64,000 bases of DNA, from the NCBI RefSeq assembly GCF_013166575.1, contig NZ_JABKKE010000016.1:27914-91913 (forward strand), written 5' to 3'. The position numbers were made by a program, and so were the translations under genes. The stretch is from Xylanibacter rodentium (GTDB taxonomy: Bacteria; Bacteroidota; Bacteroidia; Bacteroidales; Bacteroidaceae). This document shows positions 52,928 through 61,509 of the stretch, in pieces. The first letter of the stretch is position 1. Each line of letters begins with the position of its first letter. The notes under the pieces are model-generated. The model did no database searches. It was not told the origin of the DNA and saw only the letters and a list, made by a program, of their open reading frames with translations.

Positions 52928-52989
52928 CGTTTTCTCGCCATGGCAGGGTTTTGTCAGGCTCACTCTGCTCATTTGGATTGGCGAAAACG
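52928..52989 (+). repeat. Nested-hairpin repeat, copy b (family 2)
   Basis: CGTTTTC...GCCATGGCAG...CTCTGC...GAAAACG is present, with a decayed inner stem. It lies between dapF and dapL, next to copy c. Confidence 0.75.
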
Positions 52990-53002
52990 TTCATATTCAT
53001 GC

Positions 53003-53067
53003 GCGTTTTCTCGCCATGGCAGAACTGAAACAAGTTTCACTCTGCTCATCTGGCTTAACGAAAACGT
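53003..53067 (+). repeat. Nested-hairpin repeat, copy c (family 2)
   Basis: Outer stem CGTTTTC/GAAAACG, middle GCCAT/TGGC, inner GCAGA..TGAAAC/GTTTCA..TCTGC. It starts 14 bases after copy b and ends just beyond the dapF stop codon. Confidence 0.8.
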
Positions 53068-53073
53068 TTGTAT

Positions 53074-53928
53074 TCATGTGTATTCCGTCTCTCCGTCGAA
53101 AACGAATTCTGCAGGTCCGGTCTTGTATACATGTCCGTCGGTCTCGTCCCAGCGGATGTCAAGTTCACCGCCGTCCATCACGATGGTGCAGTGGCGCGGG
53201 GAGCGTCCTGTCAGTGCGGCTGCTACGGCGGTGGCACAAGCACCGGTGCCGCAGGCCATGGTGATGCCGCTGCCGCGTTCCCACACTCGTGTGCGGATGT
53301 TGCCGTTGTCCTCAACTTCGGCAAACTCGATATTGCAGCGTTCGGGGAATAGCGGATGATGTTCCAGTATGGCCCCATAGCGTGCAATATCGATGTCGTC
53401 GATGTTATCCGTGAATATTACAAAATGAGGGTTGCCCATAGATACGAATGTGCCTCGGAATGTACGGTCGCCGGCTTCCACTTCGCCGTCAGTCATTGTT
53501 CCGTCGGTGGTGGCCAATTGGCTGCGGCATGTCAAGGTGGGAGCGAGCATGTCCACCGTCACGCTTTCTGTCGTGCCGTCAACTCTCAAATGCAGACTCA
53601 ACGTCTTTATGCCAGAGAGTGTCAGCAGACGTATCTCCGTAAGGTCTGTCAGTCCCTTGTCGTGCAGATATTTGCCGATGCATCGCGATGCATTGCCGCA
53701 CATCATGGCTTCCGAACCGTCGGCATTGAAGATTCTCATGGAGAAGTCGGCTTCGGGTATTGGCGATTTGTCTATAAGCACCAGTCCGTCACTGCCGATG
53801 CCTTTATGGCGGTCGCTCCATTTTACGGCAGCCGCCTCAGGATTGTCTATACCGTACAGCGAGGTGTCTACGTATATATAGTCGTTGCCGGCTCCGTGCA
53901 TCTTGGTGAACTTGATGGTTTTGCTCAT
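53074..53928 (-). CDS. dapF: Diaminopimelate epimerase
   Basis: This 284-residue protein has both catalytic cysteines: Cys77 in [11 protein letters not shown] and Cys226 in [11 protein letters not shown]. The N-terminus [16 protein letters not shown] is the family start. It interconverts LL- and meso-DAP, the step after DapL, feeding lysine and peptidoglycan synthesis. It precedes dapL in the same direction, with two hairpin repeats between them. A TACCTTTG -7 element (complement of 53978-53985) lies 50 bases before the start. Confidence 0.97.
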   Translation of the reverse strand: MSKTIKFTKMHGAGNDYIYVDTSLYGIDNPEAAAVKWSDRHKGIGSDGLVLIDKSPIPEADFSMRIFNADGSEAMMCGNASRCIGKYLHDKGLTDLTEIRLLTLSGIKTLSLHLRVDGTTESVTVDMLAPTLTCRSQLATTDGTMTDGEVEAGDRTFRGTFVSMGNPHFVIFTDNIDDIDIARYGAILEHHPLFPERCNIEFAEVEDNGNIRTRVWERGSGITMACGTGACATAVAAALTGRSPRHCTIVMDGGELDIRWDETDGHVYKTGPAEFVFDGETEYT

Positions 53929-53977
53929 TTTGGCAGTCTTTATACCTTAATACATTATATTTTAATTTCTTGTGTTG

Positions 53978-53985
53978 CAAAGGTA
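53978..53985 (-). promoter_or_regulatory. -7 element of dapF
   Basis: The complement reads TACCTTTG, fitting TAnnTTTG. The -33 element is not clear. Confidence 0.5.
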
Positions 53986-54248
53986 CAATGATTTGAAAGA
54001 AAAGTCTGCGGACAAGTTACCGTTTTTATATACTTTTATGTCTGTTGTTGCAATTTGTAACAGGAATCCTTTATATCGGTTACAGTTTAAAGCCAAATTG
54101 TGCTTAAAATTGTCTATGTGTAAACAATGGCCATTTGATGATGATATTATGACTGTGTACGGTTGGTTTTGCTGTCATAATGGTATTTTCCTGCTTTTAT
54201 AATGGTGTATTTCATGGTCGGCAATGGAATGGCATAATGTACAAAAGG
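53986..54248. other. Intergenic stretch without a recognised feature
   Basis: This 260-base AT-rich region lies upstream of dapF. One open frame of 76 codons has no start context or recognisable product. I see no repeat or hairpin here. Confidence 0.4.
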
Positions 54249-54286
54249 TTATGGCGCTTCGGGACAATTGTTCCGAAGCGCCATAA
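54249..54286 (-). terminator. Terminator after the GlsB-type gene
   Basis: TTATGGCGCTTCGG and its exact complement form a 14-bp stem around a ten-base loop that is itself nearly palindromic. It lies 24 bases past the stop codon on the minus strand. Confidence 0.7.
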
Positions 54287-54309
54287 TCAGATAAACCAAA
54301 ACACCTCCT

Positions 54310-54552
54310 TTAATCTTTTTTGAACAATGATGCAATTGATAAAATGACTACCGCACCTACTACGGCCGTACACAACTGACCGAGGATACCTCCCCACGAC
54401 AGACCTATGAAGCTGAACAGCCAGCCGCCTAAGGCACCGCCGACAACACCCAGTATGAGGTTGATGAGACAGCCGTAACCGCCGCCGCGCATAATCTTAC
54501 CGGCCAAGAATCCGGCCAGAATACCAATGATGATAGAACCTATTAATCCCAT
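54310..54552 (-). CDS. GlsB/YeaQ/YmgE-family small membrane protein
   Basis: These 80 residues carry Gly-rich membrane helices (IIIGILAGFLAGKIMRGGGYG, LILGVVGGALGGWLF, VVGAVVILSIASLF), the pattern of the transglycosylase-associated/GlsB family. Such proteins respond to general or envelope stress in other bacteria, but the molecular function is unknown. It has its own perfect promoter (complement of 54644-54674) and terminator. Confidence 0.9.
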   Translation of the reverse strand: MGLIGSIIIGILAGFLAGKIMRGGGYGCLINLILGVVGGALGGWLFSFIGLSWGGILGQLCTAVVGAVVILSIASLFKKD

Positions 54553-54643
54553 AACTACTAACTTTTAAAACGTTAAACAATTTTTTTACAATTCTCTCTC
54601 TTTATTTGTTCTGACATATTTCTTTTGTGTCTCAATGATGTTG

Positions 54644-54674
54644 CAAAAGTAATAAAGGAAAGCGTTATTGCAAA
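54644..54674 (-). promoter_or_regulatory. Promoter of the GlsB-type gene
   Basis: On the complement, TTTG (54671-54674), 19 bases, then TACTTTTG (54644-54651). The match to the -33/-7 consensus and spacing is exact. Confidence 0.8.
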
Positions 54675-54800
54675 AAATAAACAGATAAGGATAATCAAAA
54701 AAGGTTTATCTTTGATTATACAAACATAAATTAACTTGGAGCACAATATAAGATGAAAGACGTTGTATGATTTCAGGATTATATAAATACCGGATTATGT

Positions 54801-55046
54801 GTGCGCCTTGAAAAGGCAGCAAGCACATAGCCCGGGGCAGAGCGTAGCGGCACCCCGGGAGTCAAACATCGCCAATCCCCGCGCCCTGCAAGGGCAAAAG
54901 CATAAATACACAAGCAAAATATGAATCGTAAGTGTTTGATGGCTAATGCTTTTGCCCTTTCAGGGCGCGGTTGGGAATACGCTATCCCCGGGGTGCCGCT
55001 ACGCTCTGCCCCGGGCTATGTGCTTGCTGCCTTTTCAAGGCGTACA
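54801..55046. mobile_element. Gene-less (MITE-like) derivative of the Y1-transposase element, copy E2
   Basis: The arm layout is the same as at 711-952. The outer hairpin is GCCTTgaaAAGGC (different bases, same pairing). The middle one pairs CCCGGGG with CCCCGGG, and the inner one is GCCCTgcaAGGGC followed by AAAAGCA. The spacer between the inner hairpins is about 48 bases and codes for nothing credible. The copy lies between the GlsB-type gene and the end of gltD. Confidence 0.85.
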
Positions 55047-55205
55047 CATTCTTATTTCCAAAAATGGTTTTCATCCAAGGCGCACCTACTACGATTTCCA
55101 AACATGGCATATAGAGGTGGTACGGGCCGTATGGAAACGGGGTCTGATCCCATTATATATTATTATGTCAATTCCGGCTGATTAGCCGTTGTTTTTTTGT
55201 TCGTA

Positions 55206-56552
55206 TTACTTGTTGGTGGCGTTCAGGTAATTGTCAATGTCTGCGGCTGCCTTGCGCCCTCCGGCCATGGCACGTACTACGAGCGAGGCCCCCGTGGCGG
55301 CATCTCCGGCGGTGAATACATTGTCGGCGAACTGCGGCATTTCGGGTTTGACGAATCCCATAGCCAGCAGTGCAAGTTCGCATTTTATCACCTCAGGTTT
55401 GCCGGCAGGCTCCATGATAGGGCGACCGCCGTCGGGATTGGGCTTCCATTTTATTTCCTGCACTTTCACACCTGTCAGGCGCCCGTCCTTACCGATGAAT
55501 TCCAATGTGTTGACGTTCCATCGTCGGGTGCAGCCTTCTTCATGGCTCGATGTGGTCTTGAACGTACGGGGATAGTTGGGCCACGGGTTGTGAGGGTCGT
55601 CGGGACCGACGGGCGGTTTGGGCATGATCTCTATCTGTGTCACGCTGCGGCAGCCTTGACGGTGGGCCGTGCCGATGCAGTCGCTGCCCGTGTCGCCGCC
55701 ACCGATGACGAGCACGTCCTTGTCTCGGGCATTGACGAGTTCGTCTTTCTTGAAGTCGGTGCCGGCCAGTATACGGTTCTGCTGTGACAGCATGTCCAGT
55801 GCGAAGTGTACACCGCGCAACTCGCGTCCGGGAACGGGAAGATCGCGTGCCGTTGGGGTGCCGGTGGATACGACGTAGGCGTCGTAACCCTCGGGCAGTG
55901 ACGTGAGATCTATGTCCTCGCCGTAGCGGAAGTCAATGCCCTCTTCGTAGAGCAGGTGCAGGCGGCGGTCGATGATGGCTTTGTTGAGTTTGAAATTGGG
56001 TATTCCGTAGCGCAGAAGTCCGCCTGCGTTCTCGCAACGTTCAAACACTGTTACGGCGTAGCCCATACGGTTGAGGCGGTTGGCAGCCACCAGTCCGGCC
56101 GGGCCGGCTCCTATCACGGCTACTCTTCGGCCGTTGCGCACGGGCTGTACCACGTGCACCAGATTCTCCTGAAAAGCCATTTCGGTGATGGCAGCCTCAT
56201 TTTCGCGGTTTGTTGTAGGCTCGTGTGACATGAGATTCAGTACGCATGCCTTCTCGCATAATGCCGGGCAGATGCGTCCGGTGAACTCGGGGAAGTCGTT
56301 GGTGTCGTTGAGCAGGCGGTATGCTGTCTCATAGTCGCCTTTGCTCAGGGCATCGTTCCATTCCGGCGGCTTGTTGCCCAATGGACATGCCCAGTGGCAG
56401 AACGGCACGCCGCAATCCATGCAGCGTGATGCCTGCGTGCGGCGGTCCTTGCTGTTGAGCGTTTGTTCCACTTCACCGAAATCGTGTATACGGTCGTGTA
56501 TAGGTCTGTATCCCGCTTCCTGGCGGTGTATTGTAAGGAATTTATTGTTCAT
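55206..56552 (-). CDS. gltD: Glutamate synthase, small (beta) subunit
   Basis: This 448-residue protein has the N-terminal Cys-rich Fe-S segment (CMDCGVPFCHWACPLGNKPPEW and CPALCEKACVLN), the FAD-binding VIGAGPAGLVAANRL and the NAD(P)H-binding VIGGGDTGSDCIGTAHR, then TAGDAATGASLVVRAMAGGR at the end. It passes electrons from NAD(P)H to GltB. It lies 160 bases downstream of gltB in the same direction; that gap holds one and a half nested-hairpin repeats. Confidence 0.96.
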   Translation of the reverse strand: MNNKFLTIHRQEAGYRPIHDRIHDFGEVEQTLNSKDRRTQASRCMDCGVPFCHWACPLGNKPPEWNDALSKGDYETAYRLLNDTNDFPEFTGRICPALCEKACVLNLMSHEPTTNRENEAAITEMAFQENLVHVVQPVRNGRRVAVIGAGPAGLVAANRLNRMGYAVTVFERCENAGGLLRYGIPNFKLNKAIIDRRLHLLYEEGIDFRYGEDIDLTSLPEGYDAYVVSTGTPTARDLPVPGRELRGVHFALDMLSQQNRILAGTDFKKDELVNARDKDVLVIGGGDTGSDCIGTAHRQGCRSVTQIEIMPKPPVGPDDPHNPWPNYPRTFKTTSSHEEGCTRRWNVNTLEFIGKDGRLTGVKVQEIKWKPNPDGGRPIMEPAGKPEVIKCELALLAMGFVKPEMPQFADNVFTAGDAATGASLVVRAMAGGRKAAADIDNYLNATNK

Positions 56553-56595
56553 GTTGAAAAATTACTCTATTTTTTATTCCACTCTTGTCATTATC

Positions 56596-56638
56596 GAAAC
56601 AAGTTTCACTCTGCTTATCCGGTTTGATGAAAATGTTG
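56596..56638 (+). repeat. Nested-hairpin repeat, half copy d (family 2)
   Basis: GAAACAAGTTTCACTCTGC and then GATGAAAATG match the right half of copy c. The left half is missing. Confidence 0.65.
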
Positions 56639-56650
56639 GATTTCATTCTT

Positions 56651-56712
56651 CGTTTTCTCGCCATGGCAGAGTTTGAGCAAGCTCACTCTGCCCATATGGC
56701 TAACGAAAACGT
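56651..56712 (+). repeat. Nested-hairpin repeat, copy e (family 2)
   Basis: Outer CGTTTTC/GAAAACG, middle GCCAT/ATGGC, inner GCAGAG..TGAGC/GCTCA..CTCTGC. It ends within two bases of the gltB stop codon, so any gltB-gltD transcript carries it. Confidence 0.8.
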
Positions 56713-56713
56713 T

Positions 56714-59700
56714 CTAATAATCCCTCTGCATGTCCGCTATCTTCTGTTGCAGTTTTTTCATCTGCTCTTCCTGTAACACGCGCTTGTATTCTATCGGAAC
56801 CACTTGGATGAAGTCTTCGACATATCGGTTCCAGTCGTCGAGCATTGTGCGGGCCAGTTTCGAGCCGGTATACAGATAGTGCTGACGGATAAGTTCGTGC
56901 AGCTCTTTTCTGTATTGGCTGTCTTCCACGAGGTTTATCTCCACCATGTCCATGTTGCAGAAGTAGTCGAAATTGTGGTTCTTGTCCCATACGTATGCCA
57001 CACCGCCGCTCATTCCTGCGGCAAAGTTGCGGCCCGTTTCGCCGAGCACCACTACTCGCCCGCCCGTCATGTACTCGCAACAGTGGTCGCCTGCGCCCTC
57101 GATGACGGCTGTAGCGCCTGAGTTTCTCACGCCGAAGCGCTCGCCCACTTTGCCGTTGACGTACAGTTCGCCGCTTGTGGCTCCATACAGACCGGTGTTG
57201 CCGGCAATGATGTTGTCCTCGGCAGGGAAGTTGCTTCGTACCGGCGGCAGTATCGCAATGCGTCCGCCGCTGAGACCTTTGCCGAAGTAGTCGTTGGTCT
57301 CGCCTTCAAGTTTGAAACTCACTCCGTTTACGAGGAATGCTCCGAAACTCTGTCCGGCTGAGCCTTTGAATTTCACGTTGACAGTGTTCTCCGGCAGTCC
57401 GGCCGAACCGTATTTGCGGGCGATGAGTCCGCTGAGCATCACTCCCGTCGCTCGGTCGGTGTTCTTGATGGTATAGTCGAGGTCAATTTCTTCACGTGTA
57501 TCTATCGCGTGTTGTGCAGAGTGGATTATCCTTTGGTCGAGCACATCCTTGAGGTCGGCAGGAATGTCGGCCGTGTGATGCAGTACGTTGCCGTTGTCTG
57601 CACGATGGAGCAGACGGCTGAAGTCCAATCCCCTCTCCGTGTCACCCAATGGGAGATTTTGAGAACTGTCCGCAGGCTTTTCTCCCTTTGGGGGAATTAA
57701 GGGGGCTATCAGTTCTGTTCGTCCCACGATGTCTTCAAGCCTCGTATATCCCATCTCTGCCAGATATTCGCGCACTTCCTGTGCAAGGAATGTGAAATAG
57801 TTGACGAGATATTCATATCGTCCTCTGAAATACTTGCGCAGTTCCGGGTTTTGTGTGGCCACACCCATCGGGCATGTGTTCAGGTTGCATTTACGCATCA
57901 TCACGCAGCCCAGGACGATGAGTGCCAGCGTGCCGAAACTGAATTCCTCGGCCCCGAGCAACGCCATCAGTATAACGTCGCGGCCCGTCTTCAGCTGTCC
58001 GTCCACTTGCAGGCGCACTTGTCCGCGCAGACCGTTCAGCACGAGCGTCTGTTGTGTCTCGCTCAATCCTATCTCCGGCGATATTCCGGCAAATCGCATG
58101 CTCGACGCCGGGCTGGCTCCCGTGCCGCCCTCGGCTCCCGATATTACAATCAGGTCGGCCTTTGCCTTTGCCACACCTGCGGCAATGGTTCCCACTCCAC
58201 TCTCGGCTACGAGCTTTACGCTGATGAATGCCGTGGGGTTCACGTTTTTCAGATCGAAGATGAGTTGTGCCAGATCTTCTATTGAGTATATGTCGTGATG
58301 TGGCGGAGGAGAGATGAGCGATATGCCCGGTATCGAATGGCGTGTGCGGGCTATCACCTCGTTAACCTTGAATCCCGGCAGCTGTCCGCCTTCGCCGGGT
58401 TTGGCTCCCTGTGCCACCTTTATCTGTATCTCTTCGGCGTTGACCAGATATTCCGTTGTCACGCCGAAACGTCCCGACGCCACCTGCTTTGTCTTCGACG
58501 ACAGCGGTATACCGTCGCGGGTGGCTGTGAAACGCTCGCTGTCCTCACCGCCCTCGCCGGTGTTCGAGCGTCCGCCTATCTTGTTCATAGCCATGGCTAT
58601 CGCCTCGTGTGCCTCTTTGCTCAATGCTCCGAAACTCATGGCACCTACCACGAAGTGTTTCATGATAGCCTCCACCGGCTCCACTTTGTCGATGTCTATG
58701 GGATTGCGGCGTAGTCCGAAGAAATCGCGGATGAATATGGGTTTGTCCTTTTCGTCCACAAGGCGTGCAAACTCCTTGTATTTGGCGTAGCTGCCTGTGC
58801 GTGTGGCGAGTTGCAATGCGGATATTGTCTCGGGATTCCATGCGTGGCGTATGCCGTCCTTGCGCCAGTGAAACTGACCTTGGTTGGTCAGGGCTTCCGG
58901 ATGATGGAACGGAGTTGTTGCAGAAGCCCCCGCAGGCACCTCCCCTTTGGGGATATTTAGAGGGGCTCCTGTTACCCTCACTATCGCGTCTTTTGCAATT
59001 TTCTCCAGTCCTATTCCGCCTATTGTCGACATTTCCGTGCCGAAATATGTCTTCAGCAGGCTTTCCGACAGGCCGATACTCTCGAATATCTTTGCTCCCC
59101 GATAGCTTCGTATGGTAGATATGCCCATCTTTGCCATAATCTTCAGCAGTGCTTTCTTTACGGCTTTTATGTAGTTGGCCTCGGCTGTCTCGTAGTTTTC
59201 CTGTATCTTGCCACGTTTTACGAGGTCGTCGAGTATGGCGAACGTCATGTATGGGCATAATGCCGATGCTCCGTAACCTAACAGCAGTGCTGCGTGCATC
59301 GTCTCGCGTATCTCGCCGCTCTCCACGATCAGGGCCGTCTGTACGCGTTTGCCCACCGATATCAGATGATGGTGTACGGCGCTCACAGCCAGCAGACTCG
59401 GTATTGCAGCATGCTCGCGGTCAATGTCGCGGTCGGTCAGAATTATGTAGTTGTAACCCTCGTCCACACTGTGTTCCGCCTCCTTGCACAGGTTGTCTAT
59501 AGCCTCGCGCAGTCCGTCCTCGGCCTTGGCACATTCGAAAAGTATCGGCAGTTTGATGGTGTTGAACCCCTTGTAGCGTATGTTGCACAGTATGTCGAGT
59601 TGGGTGTTGTTAAGGATAGGGTGGGGCAGACGCACCATCTTGCAGTTCGACTCGTCGGGATTGAGTATTCCCGACCCCACGCGGCCTATATATTCGGTGA

Positions 59701-61270
59701 GTGACATCACCAGATTCTCACGTATGGAGTCTATGGCAGGGTTGGTCACCTGGGCAAACTGCTGGCGGAAATAGTTGAACAGCAGTTGCGGACGGTCGGA
59801 CAATACGGCCAGCGGAGTGTCATTGCCCATGGCTGCCGTGGGTTCCTGTCCGTTGACGCACATCGGGATGATGGTACTGTCGATATCCTCGGCACTGTAT
59901 CCGAACATCAGTTCGTGTTCCGTCAGGTTGGCTATGTCGTTTTGCACCTTGCGGCCGCTCTTTAGTTTCTCCAGTTGTATGCGGTTGGTCGACAGCCAGT
60001 GTCGGTACGGATGCTCGGCGGCCAGTCTTTCCTTTATCTCGCCGTCGTAGTATATGCGGCCCTCCTGAGTGTCGATGAGCAGTATCTTTCCGGGTTGCAG
60101 GCGCCCTTTCTCGGCAATTTCGTCCGGGTCGAAGTCCATCACGCCTACTTCCGATGCCACTACCATCATGTCTTTTTTCGTAATGGTGTATCGGGCCGGG
60201 CGCAGACCGTTGCGGTCGAGCATTCCGCCGGCATAGCGGCCGTCGCTGAATAGCAGTGCCGCCGGACCGTCCCACGGTTCCATCAGTATCGAGTGGTATT
60301 CGAAGAAGGCTTTCAGGTCTTCCGATATCGGGTTTTTGTCGTTGAAGCTTTCCGGCACCATTACGCTCATGGCGTGTGGCAGCGACAGACCGCTCATTAC
60401 GAAAAACTCGAAAACGTTGTCCAGACTGGCCGAGTCGCTCATGCTGGGCTGGACGATAGGCGACAGCTGTCTGATGTCGCCCAAGGTCCCGGAGTTAAGC
60501 ACACTTTCGCGGGCCTGCATCCATCCGCGGTTGCCGCGGATGGTGTTTATCTCACCGTTGTGTGCCAGCAGACGGAATGGCTGTGCAAGGCTCCATGTCG
60601 GAAATGTGTTGGTTGAGAAGCGGGAGTGTACCAGAGCGAGGCCACTCGTGAAGTAATTGTTGGTCAAGTCCGGAAAATACTGCCTCACCTGCATGCTCGA
60701 CAGCATACCTTTGTATACAATGTTTTTGTTTGACAGGGAGCATATGTAGAAGTCTTTGTGCCGTATGCGTCGTTCGATGCGCTTGCGTATCATGTACAGT
60801 GTGCGTTCGAACACGCTCACCTTGTCGTCTGTCACCCCGGTGACGAATATCTGTCTGATGGCCGGCTCACTGTCAAGTGCGGCCTTGCCCAGACAGGCGG
60901 GATTGGTGGGAACGTTGCGCAGATGCATCAGTGAGAGTCCCTCGCGTTCAATCTCTTCTATCATCACCGACAGTATCTTCTGTTGGTCGCACTCATCTTT
61001 GGGCAGGAATACAAGACCTGTGCCGTACTTGCCTTTCTCCGGTACGGGGATTCCTTGAAGAAGAATAAACTCGTGGGGTATTTGGAGCATGATGCCAGCT
61101 CCGTCGCCGGTCTTGTTGTCGGCGCCTTCGGCACCGCGGTGTCTCATGTTTTCGAGAACTTTCAGGGCATTGTCCACCAACTCGTGGCTTTTGTTGCCGT
61201 GAATGTTGACCACCATGCCCACACCGCACGCATCGTGCTCGTATGCAGCATTGTATAATCCATTTGTCAT
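56714..61270 (-). CDS. gltB: Glutamate synthase, large (alpha) subunit, with two in-frame repeat insertions
   Basis: With ATG 61270 the protein has 1518 residues; ATG 61282 is four codons longer. Cys15 in EHDACGVG would become the N-terminal nucleophile of the glutaminase domain after removal of the leader. The FMN/synthase domain (about 800-1185) has GGRSNTGEGGED, SPPPHHDIYSIEDL, EGGTGASPASSMR and the 3Fe-4S Cys cluster KCNLNTCPMGVATQ. The C-terminal beta-helix has GxxxG repeats. Residues about 767-785 (GAPLNIPKGEVPAGASA) and 1187-1214 (APLIPPKGEKPADSSQN) are encoded by copies of one palindromic repeat and look like insertions. The enzyme makes two glutamates from glutamine and 2-oxoglutarate; the product of glnN feeds it. 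Confidence 0.96.
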   Translation of the reverse strand: MTNGLYNAAYEHDACGVGMVVNIHGNKSHELVDNALKVLENMRHRGAEGADNKTGDGAGIMLQIPHEFILLQGIPVPEKGKYGTGLVFLPKDECDQQKILSVMIEEIEREGLSLMHLRNVPTNPACLGKAALDSEPAIRQIFVTGVTDDKVSVFERTLYMIRKRIERRIRHKDFYICSLSNKNIVYKGMLSSMQVRQYFPDLTNNYFTSGLALVHSRFSTNTFPTWSLAQPFRLLAHNGEINTIRGNRGWMQARESVLNSGTLGDIRQLSPIVQPSMSDSASLDNVFEFFVMSGLSLPHAMSVMVPESFNDKNPISEDLKAFFEYHSILMEPWDGPAALLFSDGRYAGGMLDRNGLRPARYTITKKDMMVVASEVGVMDFDPDEIAEKGRLQPGKILLIDTQEGRIYYDGEIKERLAAEHPYRHWLSTNRIQLEKLKSGRKVQNDIANLTEHELMFGYSAEDIDSTIIPMCVNGQEPTAAMGNDTPLAVLSDRPQLLFNYFRQQFAQVTNPAIDSIRENLVMSLTEYIGRVGSGILNPDESNCKMVRLPHPILNNTQLDILCNIRYKGFNTIKLPILFECAKAEDGLREAIDNLCKEAEHSVDEGYNYIILTDRDIDREHAAIPSLLAVSAVHHHLISVGKRVQTALIVESGEIRETMHAALLLGYGASALCPYMTFAILDDLVKRGKIQENYETAEANYIKAVKKALLKIMAKMGISTIRSYRGAKIFESIGLSESLLKTYFGTEMSTIGGIGLEKIAKDAIVRVTGAPLNIPKGEVPAGASATTPFHHPEALTNQGQFHWRKDGIRHAWNPETISALQLATRTGSYAKYKEFARLVDEKDKPIFIRDFFGLRRNPIDIDKVEPVEAIMKHFVVGAMSFGALSKEAHEAIAMAMNKIGGRSNTGEGGEDSERFTATRDGIPLSSKTKQVASGRFGVTTEYLVNAEEIQIKVAQGAKPGEGGQLPGFKVNEVIARTRHSIPGISLISPPPHHDIYSIEDLAQLIFDLKNVNPTAFISVKLVAESGVGTIAAGVAKAKADLIVISGAEGGTGASPASSMRFAGISPEIGLSETQQTLVLNGLRGQVRLQVDGQLKTGRDVILMALLGAEEFSFGTLALIVLGCVMMRKCNLNTCPMGVATQNPELRKYFRGRYEYLVNYFTFLAQEVREYLAEMGYTRLEDIVGRTELIAPLIPPKGEKPADSSQNLPLGDTERGLDFSRLLHRADNGNVLHHTADIPADLKDVLDQRIIHSAQHAIDTREEIDLDYTIKNTDRATGVMLSGLIARKYGSAGLPENTVNVKFKGSAGQSFGAFLVNGVSFKLEGETNDYFGKGLSGGRIAILPPVRSNFPAEDNIIAGNTGLYGATSGELYVNGKVGERFGVRNSGATAVIEGAGDHCCEYMTGGRVVVLGETGRNFAAGMSGGVAYVWDKNHNFDYFCNMDMVEINLVEDSQYRKELHELIRQHYLYTGSKLARTMLDDWNRYVEDFIQVVPIEYKRVLQEEQMKKLQQKIADMQRDY
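57627..57710 (-). repeat. Palindromic repeat inserted in frame in gltB, copy 1
   Basis: The strand shown has CCGCAGGC, CCCTTTGGGGG and TTAAGGGGGCT, shared in order with copy 2 at 58924-58970. A second CTCCC/GGG pair lies at its left end. It encodes an LIPPKGEKPADSSQN-like stretch between the synthase and C-terminal domains. Confidence 0.65.
58924..58970 (-). repeat. Palindromic repeat inserted in frame in gltB, copy 2
   Basis: CCGCAGGC, TCCCCTTTGGGGA and TTAGAGGGGCT align with copy 1. It encodes GAPLNIPKGEVPAGASA in the linker before the synthase domain. Confidence 0.65.
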
Positions 61271-61322
61271 ATTTAGTTGCATTAAGTTTGCTTACTTCTC
61301 GAGAAAAGTTACATATTGCGTG

Positions 61323-61330
61323 CAAAATTA
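61323..61330 (-). promoter_or_regulatory. -7 element of gltB
   Basis: The complement reads TAATTTTG, fitting TAnnTTTG, about 50 bases before the start. No canonical -33 is seen. Confidence 0.45.
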
Positions 61331-61420
61331 CTTAAAATGGTAGCAATATGATAGCTTGCAGGCTTGATTAAAGCAACTTTTTGAACCGAAATGACAGATT
61401 GAAAGCAGATTGTCCGACTT

Positions 61421-61470
61421 AGCTTACAGTTGCATGCGATATAGCTTCAATATTCATGCAACTGTAAGCT
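61421..61470. promoter_or_regulatory. Perfect 16-bp inverted repeat between rseP and gltB
   Basis: AGCTTACAGTTGCATG at 61421-61436 and its exact complement at 61455-61470 flank an 18-base spacer. There is no T-run on either side. It may be the rseP 3' hairpin or an operator for gltB, whose -7 lies 90 bases further. Confidence 0.5.
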
Positions 61471-61509
61471 ACCGGTGAAATGTATCTTTTTTGTTGGCCT
61501 GGTTTTTGG

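Noticed and set aside
52884..53033. A 50-residue N-terminal extension of DapL
   Set aside because: It translates the nested-hairpin repeat; the family N-terminus begins at 52883.
54707..54714. Plus-strand TATCTTTG as a promoter
   Set aside because: No gene follows; it faces the gene-less element copy, and such octamers arise by chance in AT-rich DNA.
54921..55185. Open frames within the element copy at 54801-55046
   Set aside because: They follow the palindromic arms and have no recognisable product; the same regions are non-coding in the other copies.
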